Assembly: GCF_022427145.1 (NCBI RefSeq)
Contig: NZ_JAKSXN010000010.1
Span: 36,181-100,180 of the forward strand
Reading direction: 5' to 3'
Origin: Paenibacillus timonensis
Lineage (GTDB): Bacteria > Bacillota > Bacilli > Paenibacillales > Paenibacillaceae
DNA: 64,000 nucleotides
The position numbers and the translations under genes were made by a program. The notes beneath the pieces are model-generated. The model saw only the letters and a list, made by a program, of their open reading frames with translations, did no database searches and was not told the origin of the DNA. Below, one piece after another: positions 1 to 8,084 of the stretch (its first letter is position 1; the number at the start of each line of letters is the position of its first letter).

Positions 1-196
1 TGACGAAATGGCTTGCGTACCATTTGGCATACTCGCTGCCGAATTTACTCATCTTGCCGGAGAAGCTCTCCCCGTTCAAATTGGCGTTCTCGCGCAGCAC
101 CTCAAGATTGCGGCTGTGCACGATTTCCTCGCCTAATTGAATGACTTCATCCAGCAAGGTGTCCCGGCCGGTATACTTCTGGTTTAGCAGTGCCAT
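1..196 (-). CDS. N-terminus of B12-riboswitch-controlled gene, probably anaerobic (class III) ribonucleotide reductase
   Basis: Only the first 65 codons are inside the window; the gene runs off the left edge. The ATG at 196 follows a GGAGG-type site around 206-213. The segment LRENANLNG at residues 34-42, followed by a conserved-looking K-S-K-F-G-S-x-x-A pattern, resembles the part of class III reductase NrdD just after its ATP cone (family form ENAN-x-x-G). If so, the ATP cone is absent or shortened, because only about 35 residues precede it. The upstream cobalamin riboswitch and attenuator fit a B12-independent isozyme switched off when B12 allows the class II enzyme to work; that pattern is known for ribonucleotide reductases. 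The identification rests on a short N-terminus and is tentative; another radical enzyme or a class I/II reductase remains possible. Confidence 0.5.
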   Translation of the reverse strand, partial: MALLNQKYTGRDTLLDEVIQLGEEIVHSRNLEVLRENANLNGESFSGKMSKFGSEYAKWYASHFV

Positions 197-242
197 AACA
201 AAGTTCTCCTCCCATTAAACTAAGCTTTTGTTCCATATAAAA

Positions 243-276
243 GGGCATGTCCGACCCTACGAGGGTGGACATGCCC
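243..276 (-). terminator. Intrinsic terminator of the cobalamin riboswitch expression platform
   Basis: A near-perfect hairpin (arms GGGCATGTCC and GGACATGCCC with an additional inner CCCT/AGGG pairing) is followed on the minus strand by TTTTATAT. It lies between the B12 aptamer and the start codon at 196, so it most likely ends transcription when cobalamin is bound. Confidence 0.8.
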
Positions 277-384
277 GAATGCGCTGCATCATAACGATAA
301 CGTTGGGCATAGAAACAGAAGCCCTAGGGTTCAGCGGCAAGCGGACACCATCCCTGTTCCTCGCAGGTTTTCCGTCGGTGTCTT

Positions 385-615
385 CCAAACGGGCAGGTCT
401 CCTGGCTTTCGGGTCGTTGCTGACGCCTTCCCGCAGCTGATGGATCAAGCCGCAGTGGCATACATGTCAGTCGAACGGCTGGGCCTTAATGACGATGCGA
501 CGAAACGCTTCGTCTCAAGCACCTAGCTACCGATTACAGTGGCGGGACCGCAGCGGATTTGCACCGCACTTCCCTTTTAAGGTCCGGCGGCTTGTCCGCC
601 GGATCACCCGTTCAC
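385..615 (-). promoter_or_regulatory. Cobalamin (B12) riboswitch
   Basis: On the minus strand the conserved B12 box (AGCCAGGAGACCTGCC, about 392-406) is preceded by the typical GGTGCAAATCCGCTGCGG-type core and CCGCCACTG segment around 540-570, with a GC-rich helix around 580-600. Order and spacing match the cobalamin aptamer. It sits some 190 bases upstream of the minus-strand gene starting at 196, with an intrinsic terminator in between, so control is probably by transcription attenuation. The upstream promoter was not identified with confidence. Confidence 0.93.
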
Positions 616-832
616 ACTATATTTTGTTGCGTTGTTCTAAGGATAGCCCAAGATATTGTGTTTGTAAACCGAATTTTTACCATGTAAATGATTTGAAAAC
701 GTCGTGAAAGTCTCCAGTCCTTATAACGATGCGGAGAGTGGGAGACGAGGGCGAATTGTGAACATTTATGAATGGGACCGGGGAACTAGGAGGATAGTTG
801 GGGAGGTTGCGCTTGAACGGGAACGGTGTTGG

Positions 833-1017
833 CTAACGGAATCTAGAGCCGCTATTTGTCCGTATTGCAGATGTTTCTATTTATAACGGAACCAGGAGCC
901 CCTATTCCGGACAAATGCGGTTGAATCTCCACCAATTGAGGCAAATAAGGTCTCTGAGTTCTGTTACAGCGGGAAATAGCCGGGAAATGAGTGAATAAGG
1001 GCGCTACGTTCCGTTAG
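833..1017. repeat. Family A dispersed element, copy 1 (four-unit, two direct and two inverted)
   Basis: Four units of about 24 bp with the pattern TAACGGAAC-n(4-5)-GAG-n-C-n-n-TATT lie at 833-857 and 884-906 (direct) and 943-966 and 994-1017 (inverted). Outer units can pair with each other and so can the inner ones, giving a cruciform-capable element of 185 bp. A second copy with the same order and spacing is at 42097-42281, including the shared GCGGGAAAT-x-GCCGGGAAATGA segment between units 3 and 4. The rest of the gene-free stretch 616-1149 contains no convincing coding sequence. Confidence 0.85.
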
Positions 1018-1149
1018 AAGTTTGGCCTCTGTAACAAACTCCATCACACGGTTGATCTTCAAGAGCAAGGATGGGTAGAATGGAGGTAGATTGAATAATA
1101 AGCTCGTGATTGAAAACAAAACCACTACCAGGAAAGAAGGGACCGCATT

Positions 1150-1449
1150 ATGGCTATCGCCGAAGTTACCGTCATTCCGATCGGAACGGGAAGTACCAGC
1201 CTGAGCGCTTATGTTGCCGAGTTGCATCGGGTACTGGAGAAGCAGACGGGGATCACCTTTACCCTCACCTCGATGAGCACGATTATTGAAGGGCCGCTGG
1301 ACGACGTTTTCGCCGCCATTCGTGCCATCCATGAGGCTCCGTTCCAGTCGGGCGCCGGCCGCGTGTCGACGTCGATCAAGATCGACGACCGCCGCGACAA
1401 AGCCAGCTCCTCGGAGCAGAAGCTGCGCTCCGTTCGCGAGAAATTGTGA
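1150..1449 (+). CDS. yqgV: MTH1187/YqgV-family thiamine-binding-type protein
   Basis: A 99-residue protein of the small MTH1187 (DUF77) family, which folds as a ferredoxin-like dimer or tetramer; some members bind thiamine, though a physiological role in this lineage is not established. The start MAIAEVTVIPIGTG matches the usual beginning of the family, and the GTGSTSLS and FTLTSMSTIIEG segments correspond to its conserved turns. Length is normal for the family. The ATG at 1150 follows AGGAAAGAAGGGA. The gene stands alone between a repeat element and tRNA-Thr; no thiamine riboswitch is visible upstream, so regulation by thiamine is not supported here. Confidence 0.8.
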   Translation: MAIAEVTVIPIGTGSTSLSAYVAELHRVLEKQTGITFTLTSMSTIIEGPLDDVFAAIRAIHEAPFQSGAGRVSTSIKIDDRRDKASSSEQKLRSVREKL

Positions 1450-1474
1450 CCTGCAAATTTCCAAACATTTACGC

Positions 1475-1502
1475 TTGCATTATTTTTAAATCGGGGTATA
1501 AT
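1475..1502 (+). promoter_or_regulatory. Sigma-A-type promoter of tRNA-Thr
   Basis: TTGCAT (1475-1480) and TATAAT (1497-1502) are separated by 16 bp, with the tRNA beginning about 27 bp downstream. Confidence 0.7.
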
Positions 1503-1528
1503 AAATTTTGTTCGCTAAAAACGAACTT

Positions 1529-1601
<73 letters not shown>

Positions 1602-1616
1602 TCTTAATGCAAGCCA

Positions 1617-1656
1617 AGCGCGCCCTCCGAGGTTTTCGGAGGGCGCGCTTTTTGTT
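1617..1656 (+). terminator. Intrinsic terminator after tRNA-Thr
   Basis: A perfect 13-bp stem (AGCGCGCCCTCCG / CGGAGGGCGCGCT) with a 7-base loop followed by TTTTG TTT. It also lies just before the end of the convergent HD-domain gene. Confidence 0.92.
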
Positions 1657-1681
1657 TCAGCAAGTAGGAATCTCCTGTGGA

Positions 1682-2320
1682 TTACTCCTCCCATTTGGAA
1701 TGAAGGACATGATGGCAAAAATTAGGCCGTTGATAGCCCGGAAGAAACATTTCGCACACGTCGGCGTTCATCGTGCCGTACGTCGTTTCCGGTTTATGCT
1801 TGAAGCCTTCCCAGAAGGCGTGCAAGATGTCGTGTTTGAACTGGTTGCGGGGAAAAGCTTCGACGACTTGCTTCCGCACTTCTCCCGGAATGAGATCAAA
1901 GTTCTTCCCGACGACGTCATAACCGACGCCGAAGTTCATCAGCGCCGCCTCGGTTTCCATATATTCGACGATTCCGACGGTGGTATGCAAGGCAACTGCA
2001 TTCCATACCAGCCGAACGGAATCTTCCGGAATGCCGTGGCTTCTTAGAAAATCTCGGGCCGCATTCGCCCCGTCAACCTCAAAGCGTTTGTCCGGGCTCC
2101 GGAATGCGGGAGTCAGGCCGAGATCGTGGAAGAGCGAGCTGATATAAAGCAACTCGGCATCGTATTTGATTTGACTCAGATTCCCCTTCATCGCCGCAAA
2201 CAGAAATACACGGTTCGAGTGGTTCCATAGAAGATCGTCGCCGTGCTCGCGCAACAATTCGGCTGCTTCAACGGCCAGCTTGCTATCTGGAATTTTGATA
2301 TCCGCGATGTAATTCGTCAT
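1682..2320 (-). CDS. HD-domain hydrolase, cyanamide hydratase-like
   Basis: A 212-residue soluble HD-superfamily metal-dependent hydrolase. Candidate metal ligands are His34, the FHDLG pair His65-Asp66 and His112 (VALHTT), which appear in the order usual for HD enzymes. The spacing and the EVDGANAARDFL segment after the HD motif resemble the cyanamide hydratase-like branch, whose members hydrate cyanamide or act on undetermined small substrates. Nothing in the neighbourhood (tRNA on one side, a decayed azoreductase on the other) points to a substrate. The ATG at 2320 is preceded by GAAGGGGGAAG. Family assignment is solid; the reaction is not. Confidence 0.75.
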   Translation of the reverse strand: MTNYIADIKIPDSKLAVEAAELLREHGDDLLWNHSNRVFLFAAMKGNLSQIKYDAELLYISSLFHDLGLTPAFRSPDKRFEVDGANAARDFLRSHGIPEDSVRLVWNAVALHTTVGIVEYMETEAALMNFGVGYDVVGKNFDLIPGEVRKQVVEAFPRNQFKHDILHAFWEGFKHKPETTYGTMNADVCEMFLPGYQRPNFCHHVLHSKWEE

Positions 2321-2342
2321 TTAGTACTTCCCCCTTCTTCAT

Positions 2343-2719
2343 TTAAGTGCGAGTTTTAAGGCCGCTTCTTCGGTCGGTATATTTGAAGGTTTCCCTAGCA
2401 ATCATGATATTATCCATATAATCTTTCAACTTTGACGGAATGTTAAAGTTATACAAAGGGTATGAAATGACATCTTTATGAGCGCTTTTGAATTGCTGCA
2501 AGACCTTGTCCATATGCCCGGTAACTTCCTGCTCTTCGCGAGTTAATGCTTCTCCGTTCTTTTATTTTCTCCATGCGCTTAGAACCGTTTGGTCCACCAT
2601 GGGAACGACGTCGTCGTACAAGTTAATTTGCTCTATGACCTCGTCATTGGAATGACCTCTTTATAGGTAGTAGTAGAATTCACTTCCGGGTGTGCGTTGA
2701 TGATGAGTAGTTTGCTCAT
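2343..2719 (-). pseudogene. Decayed FMN-dependent NADH-azoreductase (azoR-like)
   Basis: Reading the minus strand from the ATG at 2719 gives MSKLLIINAHPEVNSTTT, then recognisable azoreductase pieces in shifting frames: EQINLYDDVVPMVDQTVLSAW, an in-frame TAA, NGEALTREEQEVTGHMDKVLQQFKS, and YPLYNFNIPSKLKDYMDNI. These match AzoR in order (flavodoxin-like FMN:NADH azoreductase, normally about 208 residues). About 15-20 residues are missing after the N-terminus, there is at least one frameshift and one stop, and the last third including the active C-terminal half is gone. No intact product is possible. The neighbouring HD-hydrolase gene begins 23 bp downstream of the truncated end. Confidence 0.85.
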
Positions 2720-2791
2720 AGATGGCTCCTCCAGTGTTTTTTTGTTAGTACATCATTAAGACAACTGAAGGAACGGGTTTGTGACATAGCA

Positions 2792-2825
2792 GAAAAAAAT
2801 CGGGAGGTTTCGCAAACCTCCCGAT
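2792..2825 (-). terminator. Intrinsic terminator of the cupin gene
   Basis: A 12-bp stem (ATCGGGAGGTTT / AAACCTCCCGAT) with a short loop is followed on the minus strand by seven T residues, directly downstream of the cupin gene stop. Confidence 0.9.
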
Positions 2826-2842
2826 CTCTCGTAAAACTAAAC

Positions 2843-3412
2843 TCAGCCTTCCTCCATTGCATCCCTCTTTGTCTGATGTACCGTACCGTACGGATGCTGG
2901 GGCGGCGCGTAAATGACGTAGACCTTAAGCGGGCTGCTGCCGGTATTAGTGATATTGTGCCATTTTCCGGCGGGGATGAAGACGGCGTCGTCATCGCGAA
3001 CATTTTGCACGAAATCCAATTTCTCACGAAGATCGCCCATTTGCGTAACCCCTTGGCCTTCCTCGATCCGAACGAATTGATCCGTGTGAGGGTGGACCTC
3101 CAACCCGATATCTTCCCCCACGGGAATGCTCATTAAGGTGACCTGAAAATGTTTGCCGGTCCACAATGCCGTGCGAAACGTCTCGTTTTGTTTTGCGGCC
3201 CGGTTGATGTTCAGAACCAACGGCTGTTGTCCGTAATCATGAAGCGGCAGCTCGCCCCAGGAGGCCAATCGTGAAGGATAGGGATCAATCCCTGGGTAGT
3301 ATCCCGGGGGGATGAACGGCGGCGCTGTGTTCACGCCGTATGGATAAGCATGGGGGGGCAGGAGAGGGACGGCATACGCAGGGTAAGGGTACGGTCCGGG
3401 ATAAACATTCAT
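2843..3412 (-). CDS. Cupin-domain protein with Pro/Tyr-rich N-terminus, probable spore-coat protein
   Basis: A 189-residue protein. Residues 1-46 are a low-complexity Pro/Tyr/Gly segment (MNVYPGPYPYPAY and PPGYYPGIDPYP) like those of cross-linked spore-coat proteins; residues about 60-175 form a single cupin barrel with motif 1 around EVHPHTDQFVRIEEGQG and motif 2 PAGKWHNITN, carrying the usual His/Glu/His metal ligands. The start at 3412 is preferred over the longer open frame because it is preceded by GGAGG at the right distance and begins the compositionally distinct domain. A terminator follows. The divergent neighbour is an exosporium-type protein, which supports a spore role; the catalytic activity, if any, is unknown. 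Confidence 0.7.
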   Translation of the reverse strand: MNVYPGPYPYPAYAVPLLPPHAYPYGVNTAPPFIPPGYYPGIDPYPSRLASWGELPLHDYGQQPLVLNINRAAKQNETFRTALWTGKHFQVTLMSIPVGEDIGLEVHPHTDQFVRIEEGQGVTQMGDLREKLDFVQNVRDDDAVFIPAGKWHNITNTGSSPLKVYVIYAPPQHPYGTVHQTKRDAMEEG

Positions 3413-3570
3413 TGAACATGACCTCCAAGGTTTATTACCCATCATATGCCCATCTTCCGGTCGCGTGATTAGCTGCAAAATTGAGTCAATTCTACTGATA
3501 CAATCATCTAAGAATCTTAAATCTCCCTGACATAGAATAGAGCATACCTTAGTAAAGGGGAGAAGATGGT

Positions 3571-3990
3571 ATGGCAAAAACGCTTTTGGATTACAACTCT
3601 ACCGTAGTGACACCGGTGACGAACGGCGTGAACATTCCGATTCCGGTCGTCGGCGGCGTGCAAATTGCGGCGGTTTCCGTGTTCATCGATCCGGCCGACC
3701 CCGCATCCTTGACCAACCGTGTCGAATTGAAGGCGACGATCGGTGTTGAAGCGCTGGCCGATACGCCGAATGTGTTGGTGCGCATCTGGAGAGCGGGCAC
3801 CGAAATCTTCTATGGTTTGGTAGAGTTGGAGAATGTCTTCAACGACTGGGGTCTCATCAGTGTGCATATGGTAGAACACGCACCGCTAGGAGTGCAAAAC
3901 TATCAGCTGATCGTAGAAAATCAAGATAACAATAGTTCGGCGAGAGTCGTAGGACCGATTGTGTTCTCGGCAACGGCAATTGGTGGCTAA
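3571..3990 (+). CDS. Exosporium/spore-surface protein, ExsF-like beta-sandwich
   Basis: A 139-residue protein with no signal peptide or membrane segment. The pattern PVTNGVNIPIPVVGGVQIAAVSV, then VELKATIGVEAL...PNVLVRIWR.G..IF, then YQLIVEN...ARVVGPIVFSATA resembles the jelly-roll/TNF-like domain found in ExsF/BxpB-type exosporium proteins of Bacillales and related crust proteins. Such proteins help attach the outer layer of the spore. It starts 158 bp from the divergent cupin gene and ends before a strong terminator, so it is a single transcript. Sporulation control (sigma-K or GerE) is expected but no box was identified. Confidence 0.6.
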   Translation: MAKTLLDYNSTVVTPVTNGVNIPIPVVGGVQIAAVSVFIDPADPASLTNRVELKATIGVEALADTPNVLVRIWRAGTEIFYGLVELENVFNDWGLISVHMVEHAPLGVQNYQLIVENQDNNSSARVVGPIVFSATAIGG

Positions 3991-4020
3991 TTCGATCTCT
4001 TGATCCCATATCGAGTGTGT

Positions 4021-4048
4021 CCCCCTCCGGTACCCGGAGGGGGATTTT
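4021..4048 (+). terminator. Intrinsic terminator after the exosporium-type gene
   Basis: CCCCCTCCGG / CCGGAGGGGG hairpin with a short loop followed by ATTTTCC; it lies between convergent genes and may serve both. Confidence 0.8.
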
Positions 4049-4060
4049 CCGTAACTTAGC

Positions 4061-4798
4061 TTAATTAAATCCACCATTGACGCGAAGGGTCTGACCCGTA
4101 ATCCAACGGGCTTTGTCGCTGACAAGGAGCTCGATCGCGTTAGCGATATCCTCCGGTTCGCCCAGACGTCCGAACGCATTCATGCGACGATAGGAGTCAA
4201 TGGTTTCCTCGGTTTTGCCGTTAAGAAACAAATCGGTAGCGACTTGCCCAGGTGCTACGCAGTTGATGACGATATCCCGCGGGCCGAATTCTTTAGCCAA
4301 TTGGCGGGTTAGTTGCTCCACCGCGCCTTTGGTTGCGGCATACACGCTGTACGTCGGCAGCATGGCTCCCGAGATGGAAGTCGACAGGTTGATGATCGTC
4401 CCGCCGGCAGCCATGTATTTCATGGCTTGCTGACAAGCGAAATAGGTCCCCTTGACATTAATGGCAAAATGCCGATCGAACAATTCCTCCGTCACGTCCT
4501 GAATGGCGGTATATTCCAAGATACCGGCATTGTTGACCAGAATGTCCACGCGTCCGAAGAGTTTAAGCGTTTCTACAAATAAGGCTTCTACCTCGCTGAC
4601 CTTGCTGACATCGGCGCGGATGGATGCTGCCGTGCCGCCGGCTTGCTCGATCGTCTTGACCACTTCATCGGCTTTCTCCCGATTCGCGGCGTAATTGACG
4701 ATCACCTTGGCACCGTTTTGCGCTAATTGGATGGCGATTTGTCGGCCGATGCCCCGCGACGCTCCGGTAACAATGGCAACTTTTTCGTGTAATTTCAT
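4061..4798 (-). CDS. SDR-family oxidoreductase (FabG/glucose 1-dehydrogenase-like)
   Basis: A 245-residue classical short-chain dehydrogenase. The cofactor motif TGASRGIG is at residues 11-18, NNAG at 89-92, the structural Asn at about 114 (AINVKG), the catalytic Ser at about 139-141, and Tyr153-x-x-x-Lys157 (YAATK). Asn and Arg following beta-strand 2 (NYAANREKA) favour NADP(H). Length is standard. The substrate cannot be told; FabG-like, sugar or aromatic alcohol oxidation are all possible. It is divergently placed 185 bp from an AraC-family regulator, a common arrangement in which the regulator controls the enzyme. Confidence 0.88.
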   Translation of the reverse strand: MKLHEKVAIVTGASRGIGRQIAIQLAQNGAKVIVNYAANREKADEVVKTIEQAGGTAASIRADVSKVSEVEALFVETLKLFGRVDILVNNAGILEYTAIQDVTEELFDRHFAINVKGTYFACQQAMKYMAAGGTIINLSTSISGAMLPTYSVYAATKGAVEQLTRQLAKEFGPRDIVINCVAPGQVATDLFLNGKTEETIDSYRRMNAFGRLGEPEDIANAIELLVSDKARWITGQTLRVNGGFN

Positions 4799-4983
4799 AT
4801 TCGTTCGCTCCTTAGGTCCGAATTGGGCTGACGCTTTCGGCTTCTTGATCAGCCTTGCTTCTACATCATAAGGGAGGAACGGCTCAGCCCGTTAGATCGT
4901 AACTGTTCAATTCTTGCCTAATTCTCTTCGGCGTGGTTATGATAAAGGAAATGCTAGGATTGCGCGAAAGGAGAAGACGCCAT

Positions 4984-5907
4984 ATGAACGAATCGAGGCA
5001 ACTGAACCCATCCATGCAACAATTGGCCAACCTCATCCAGCGTCATGCCCCGGCGGACGGCACGTATTCCACGCCCGTGCCCGCCTTAACTTTGCGGCAT
5101 GCCACCAAGACGTCGGAACCGATGGAATCGGTGCACCAACCCTCTGTTTACATTGTGGCTCAAGGGGCGAAAACGGTCACCTTGGCGGACGAATCCTACC
5201 GGTATGATCCAACGACTTACCTGGTCGTGTCCGTGGAGTTGCCGATGATCGGCCGAATTGTCGAGGCTTCGCCGGAGGTGCCTTATCTAGCGTCAAAGCT
5301 TAGCTTCGACACGGATGTCGTTCTGGACATCGTCAAAGAGATGGGCGAGCCTTGCCAGCAGGACAGGGCAGAGGCAAGCCGGGGGCTTGCGGTCAATCGG
5401 GTATCGCCGGCCTTGCTCCAAGCCGTTGTGCGACTCCTGGAGCTGTTGGACACGCCTGAGGACATCCCGATTCTATCGCCGCTCGTGATCCGAGAAATCC
5501 TGTACCGCGTGCTTCAAGGCGAACAAGGCGCGCTCGTTCGCCAATTCGCGATGATCGGAAGCCATGCGCAAAGGATTGCCAAGGCCATTCAACGAATCAA
5601 CCGGGAGTACGACTGCCCGCTGGCAGTCGATCAGCTCGCGGAGTCTGTTCATATGAGTACTTCGGCGTTTCATAAACACTTCAAACGGGTCACTTCCCTG
5701 AGTCCGTTGCAATACCAGAAAACGGTGCGCTTGCAGGAAGCGCGTCGGTTCATGCTGACCGAAGGGATGCTGGCCGCCGACGCGGCCTTCCGCGTAGGCT
5801 ACGAGAGCCCGTCCCAATTCAGCCGGGAATACGCCCGGATGTACGGCCGGCCCCCTATGCTGGATATTCGGGAGCTTCGCGAGACGATTGCCGAAGTACC
5901 GCGCTGA
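4984..5907 (+). CDS. AraC-family transcriptional regulator with AraC_N domain
   Basis: A 307-residue regulator. Residues about 15-180 match the N-terminal AraC_N type (SVYIVAQGAKTV, YLVVSVELPMIGRI), the effector-binding half of a subgroup that often controls adjacent oxidoreductases. Residues about 200-300 hold two helix-turn-helix motifs (VDQLAESVHMSTSAFHKHFK and AAFRVGYESPSQFSREY). The ATG at 4984 has GAAAGGAGAAG upstream; an ATG further up at 4933 lacks a comparable site. Divergent from the SDR gene, which it probably regulates. Confidence 0.88.
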   Translation: MNESRQLNPSMQQLANLIQRHAPADGTYSTPVPALTLRHATKTSEPMESVHQPSVYIVAQGAKTVTLADESYRYDPTTYLVVSVELPMIGRIVEASPEVPYLASKLSFDTDVVLDIVKEMGEPCQQDRAEASRGLAVNRVSPALLQAVVRLLELLDTPEDIPILSPLVIREILYRVLQGEQGALVRQFAMIGSHAQRIAKAIQRINREYDCPLAVDQLAESVHMSTSAFHKHFKRVTSLSPLQYQKTVRLQEARRFMLTEGMLAADAAFRVGYESPSQFSREYARMYGRPPMLDIRELRETIAEVPR

Positions 5908-5910
5908 GCC

Positions 5911-6999
5911 CTATCTGATGTGCTCATCCCTGACGGTTTTCAGATTGCCTTCGTTTTGTATTGTTGTTTTAACTTCCAAGTCCATTTTCAGACGGGGAAG
6001 ATAATCGGTTCGCCAGTGGGCTAGCTTGTCCCTCGGGATCTTGGTGCGAAAATATTGACCCACGCCAAGGATGTCCGCCTCGTGCTCTTGAATGGACTTG
6101 AACATCTTGTTGAAACGCTCTGTCAACAGTTTCTCCAGCTCATCTTTAATCGTATCCACAGAAGGATCGCCCCTTGTCTCCAGGACGGACACTTTCAGGT
6201 TGATCTGGCTGCGCATATACGGGGCTCCGTCCTTCAGTGCGACGTGGTGTTTCGTGGAATTGCTGACGATCAACACGCTGGCGTGATTCATGACTTCGAT
6301 TTTGCCATGCGCGCTTTCCTCGTCAAAGGCGTTCATCAGGAGGGTTTCATCCTCGGTAATCCGTCCGACCATCCGGCCGTTCCTGATAATGGCCGCTCCA
6401 ACGTTCTCAATCACCGTGCTTGTTCCTGATTTAATGATCGGAATGGCGATATCCCGGGTATACGAATGGATGCTGCGAAAAATTTCCCAGGTTCGCGTTA
6501 CCGCGACCGAGGGGCTCCAACCTGCGTTTTTTTCGAAAAAATTGTAAAGCACCGTTTGATTCGTGGATGAGTTTTCCTGCAGCTTGTTAAAAAACGTGCC
6601 CAGATCCTCGTCGCAAATGGCGACCATCGCTTTGGCCGAAATCTCGCGGGAACGCATGAAACTGGAGATGCTGTCCATCAGCCCTTCCTCGGCATATTTC
6701 CGTTCGAAGATGATCACTTTCAAATGCAGCAGGTCGACGCGGCTCTCCAAATTCGAGCTGATTTCGTCGACCACTTCCGTAATTGTCTGCCCGGTTCGCG
6801 TCACGAGCATGGAACGGGTCCCGTCTTGGCTGGATTGCGGAATGTCGAGAAATACCTTGTATTTAGAATCTTCCCGGGAAATCCCCATGACGATCGGCAG
6901 GGAACGGTGGTTGATGTCCCGGTTATCCCAGCAGCCGCCGAGGGCCAGGGTACAGCAGGCGACCAACGTGATTTTTAGTAGAAGGGGAAGGAGATTCAT
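5911..6999 (-). CDS. gerC: Spore germination protein GerC (Ger(x)C lipoprotein)
   Basis: A 362-residue lipoprotein: a hydrophobic signal ends in LALGGC with the lipid-bearing Cys23, followed by WDNRDINHRSLPIVMGI, the hallmark of the Ger(x)C family. The rest matches the three-domain GerC fold (LLHLKVIIFERKYAEEG, ALKD, Lys-rich C-terminal repeat region near ADILGVGQYF). It is the inner-membrane-anchored C subunit of a germinant receptor and works with the A and B subunits. The chosen start overlaps the B-subunit stop by 4 bp (ATGA), indicating translational coupling; longer in-frame starts lie inside gerB. Confidence 0.93.
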   Translation of the reverse strand: MNLLPLLLKITLVACCTLALGGCWDNRDINHRSLPIVMGISREDSKYKVFLDIPQSSQDGTRSMLVTRTGQTITEVVDEISSNLESRVDLLHLKVIIFERKYAEEGLMDSISSFMRSREISAKAMVAICDEDLGTFFNKLQENSSTNQTVLYNFFEKNAGWSPSVAVTRTWEIFRSIHSYTRDIAIPIIKSGTSTVIENVGAAIIRNGRMVGRITEDETLLMNAFDEESAHGKIEVMNHASVLIVSNSTKHHVALKDGAPYMRSQINLKVSVLETRGDPSVDTIKDELEKLLTERFNKMFKSIQEHEADILGVGQYFRTKIPRDKLAHWRTDYLPRLKMDLEVKTTIQNEGNLKTVRDEHIR

Positions 7000-8084
7000 G
7001 TGGCAGCCGCTGCCTTTCGTCGGGAGAGTCTTCCCAAAACAAACACGGAAGAGGGAATCGTGATGTATACGTATATTCGCAACAAAGCGTTCAATCCAAA
7101 TAGGGAGTCGACGTCCCGCCAATCGGGAATGTGAATGCCTCCGATAAAGGTCAGCAGAGACAACCCGATGACGATATAGGATGTTCGGATCGATTTGGGC
7201 ACGCAGCGTCTCAAGATCTCCACATTGACCCAAGCCGTCAAAGCCGTAAACAACATCACGAACGTGACGGTGCAAAGCAGAAAAAACATCGTGATGCGGT
7301 CAAACATCAGCCAGGTGATGTCAATCGTATCGACCGCGACGATAAATGGAAAATGGTACTGAGAGGCCGTATCTTCCCCAAAGGTGAGGACCGGAATGTA
7401 GACGGCCAGAAGAAAGAACGGAAGTAGCGCGAGGCTCCACCAAACGATTTTTTTTCGGTTATAGGGGACTTTCGGCTGGATGAATCCCAGGTACATAAAC
7501 CCGCCAAAAAACGCAAATGAGCTTTCCAGGTAATTCGGGTCGGAGAGAAACGAAAAACGGCTGTCCCATAAGGGGAAAATATAGTGCCAATCGATGTTTT
7601 GAAACGACATGCACAGGACGAAGGCGATCAACGGAAAGAAGATCAGGGCCATTAACACGCCGGTCCGAAAAAGGGCCTGCACACCCAGGGAGGTAATATA
7701 CGTCGAAATGAGCAAGGTCAACAGCATGATTGCCCATAACGGCGTGTTGGATAGAAACACGAGGGAGATCGTTTCCGCATACGCCCGAATCGTTACCGTG
7801 GTCACCATAAACAAATAAACGAACAGCGGCAGCAGAAAAATCACGGCGACGGGCTTGCCGAATTGAATGTAAATGTCCAGTAGATTCTTGTTCTCGAACC
7901 GACTTAAACCTTTGGTATATAAAGCGACGAGGGTCCAGTGCAGCAGGAAGCCGAGCAGGATCGGTATCCAATGGGCGGCGTTGGCGCTGTCGATAATGTT
8001 CGTCGGAAAGATAAAAAAAATAAGCCCGATGTGGATCAAGATATGGACAACCACGACCTGCAGGCTTTTATCCATTCGAATCAT
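6996..8084 (-). CDS. gerB: Spore germination protein GerB (endospore germination permease)
   Basis: A 362-residue integral membrane protein with about ten hydrophobic segments, from VVVVHILIHIGLIFFIF at the N-terminus to SSVFVLGRL near the C-terminus, as in the APC-superfamily GerB permeases. In germinant receptors the B subunit binds the nutrient germinant. It overlaps gerA by 17 bp upstream and gerC by 4 bp downstream. The germinant cannot be inferred from sequence reading. Confidence 0.92.
   Translation of the reverse strand: MIRMDKSLQVVVVHILIHIGLIFFIFPTNIIDSANAAHWIPILLGFLLHWTLVALYTKGLSRFENKNLLDIYIQFGKPVAVIFLLPLFVYLFMVTTVTIRAYAETISLVFLSNTPLWAIMLLTLLISTYITSLGVQALFRTGVLMALIFFPLIAFVLCMSFQNIDWHYIFPLWDSRFSFLSDPNYLESSFAFFGGFMYLGFIQPKVPYNRKKIVWWSLALLPFFLLAVYIPVLTFGEDTASQYHFPFIVAVDTIDITWLMFDRITMFFLLCTVTFVMLFTALTAWVNVEILRRCVPKSIRTSYIVIGLSLLTFIGGIHIPDWRDVDSLFGLNALLRIYVYITIPSSVFVLGRLSRRKAAAAT

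Noticed and set aside
704..886. 60-residue frame upstream of the thiamine-binding-type gene
   Set aside because: No ribosome binding site and its 3' end runs into the family A element.
1040..1149. Thiamine riboswitch before the YqgV-type gene
   Set aside because: No CTGAGA or ACCTGATCTGG-type conserved segments are present.
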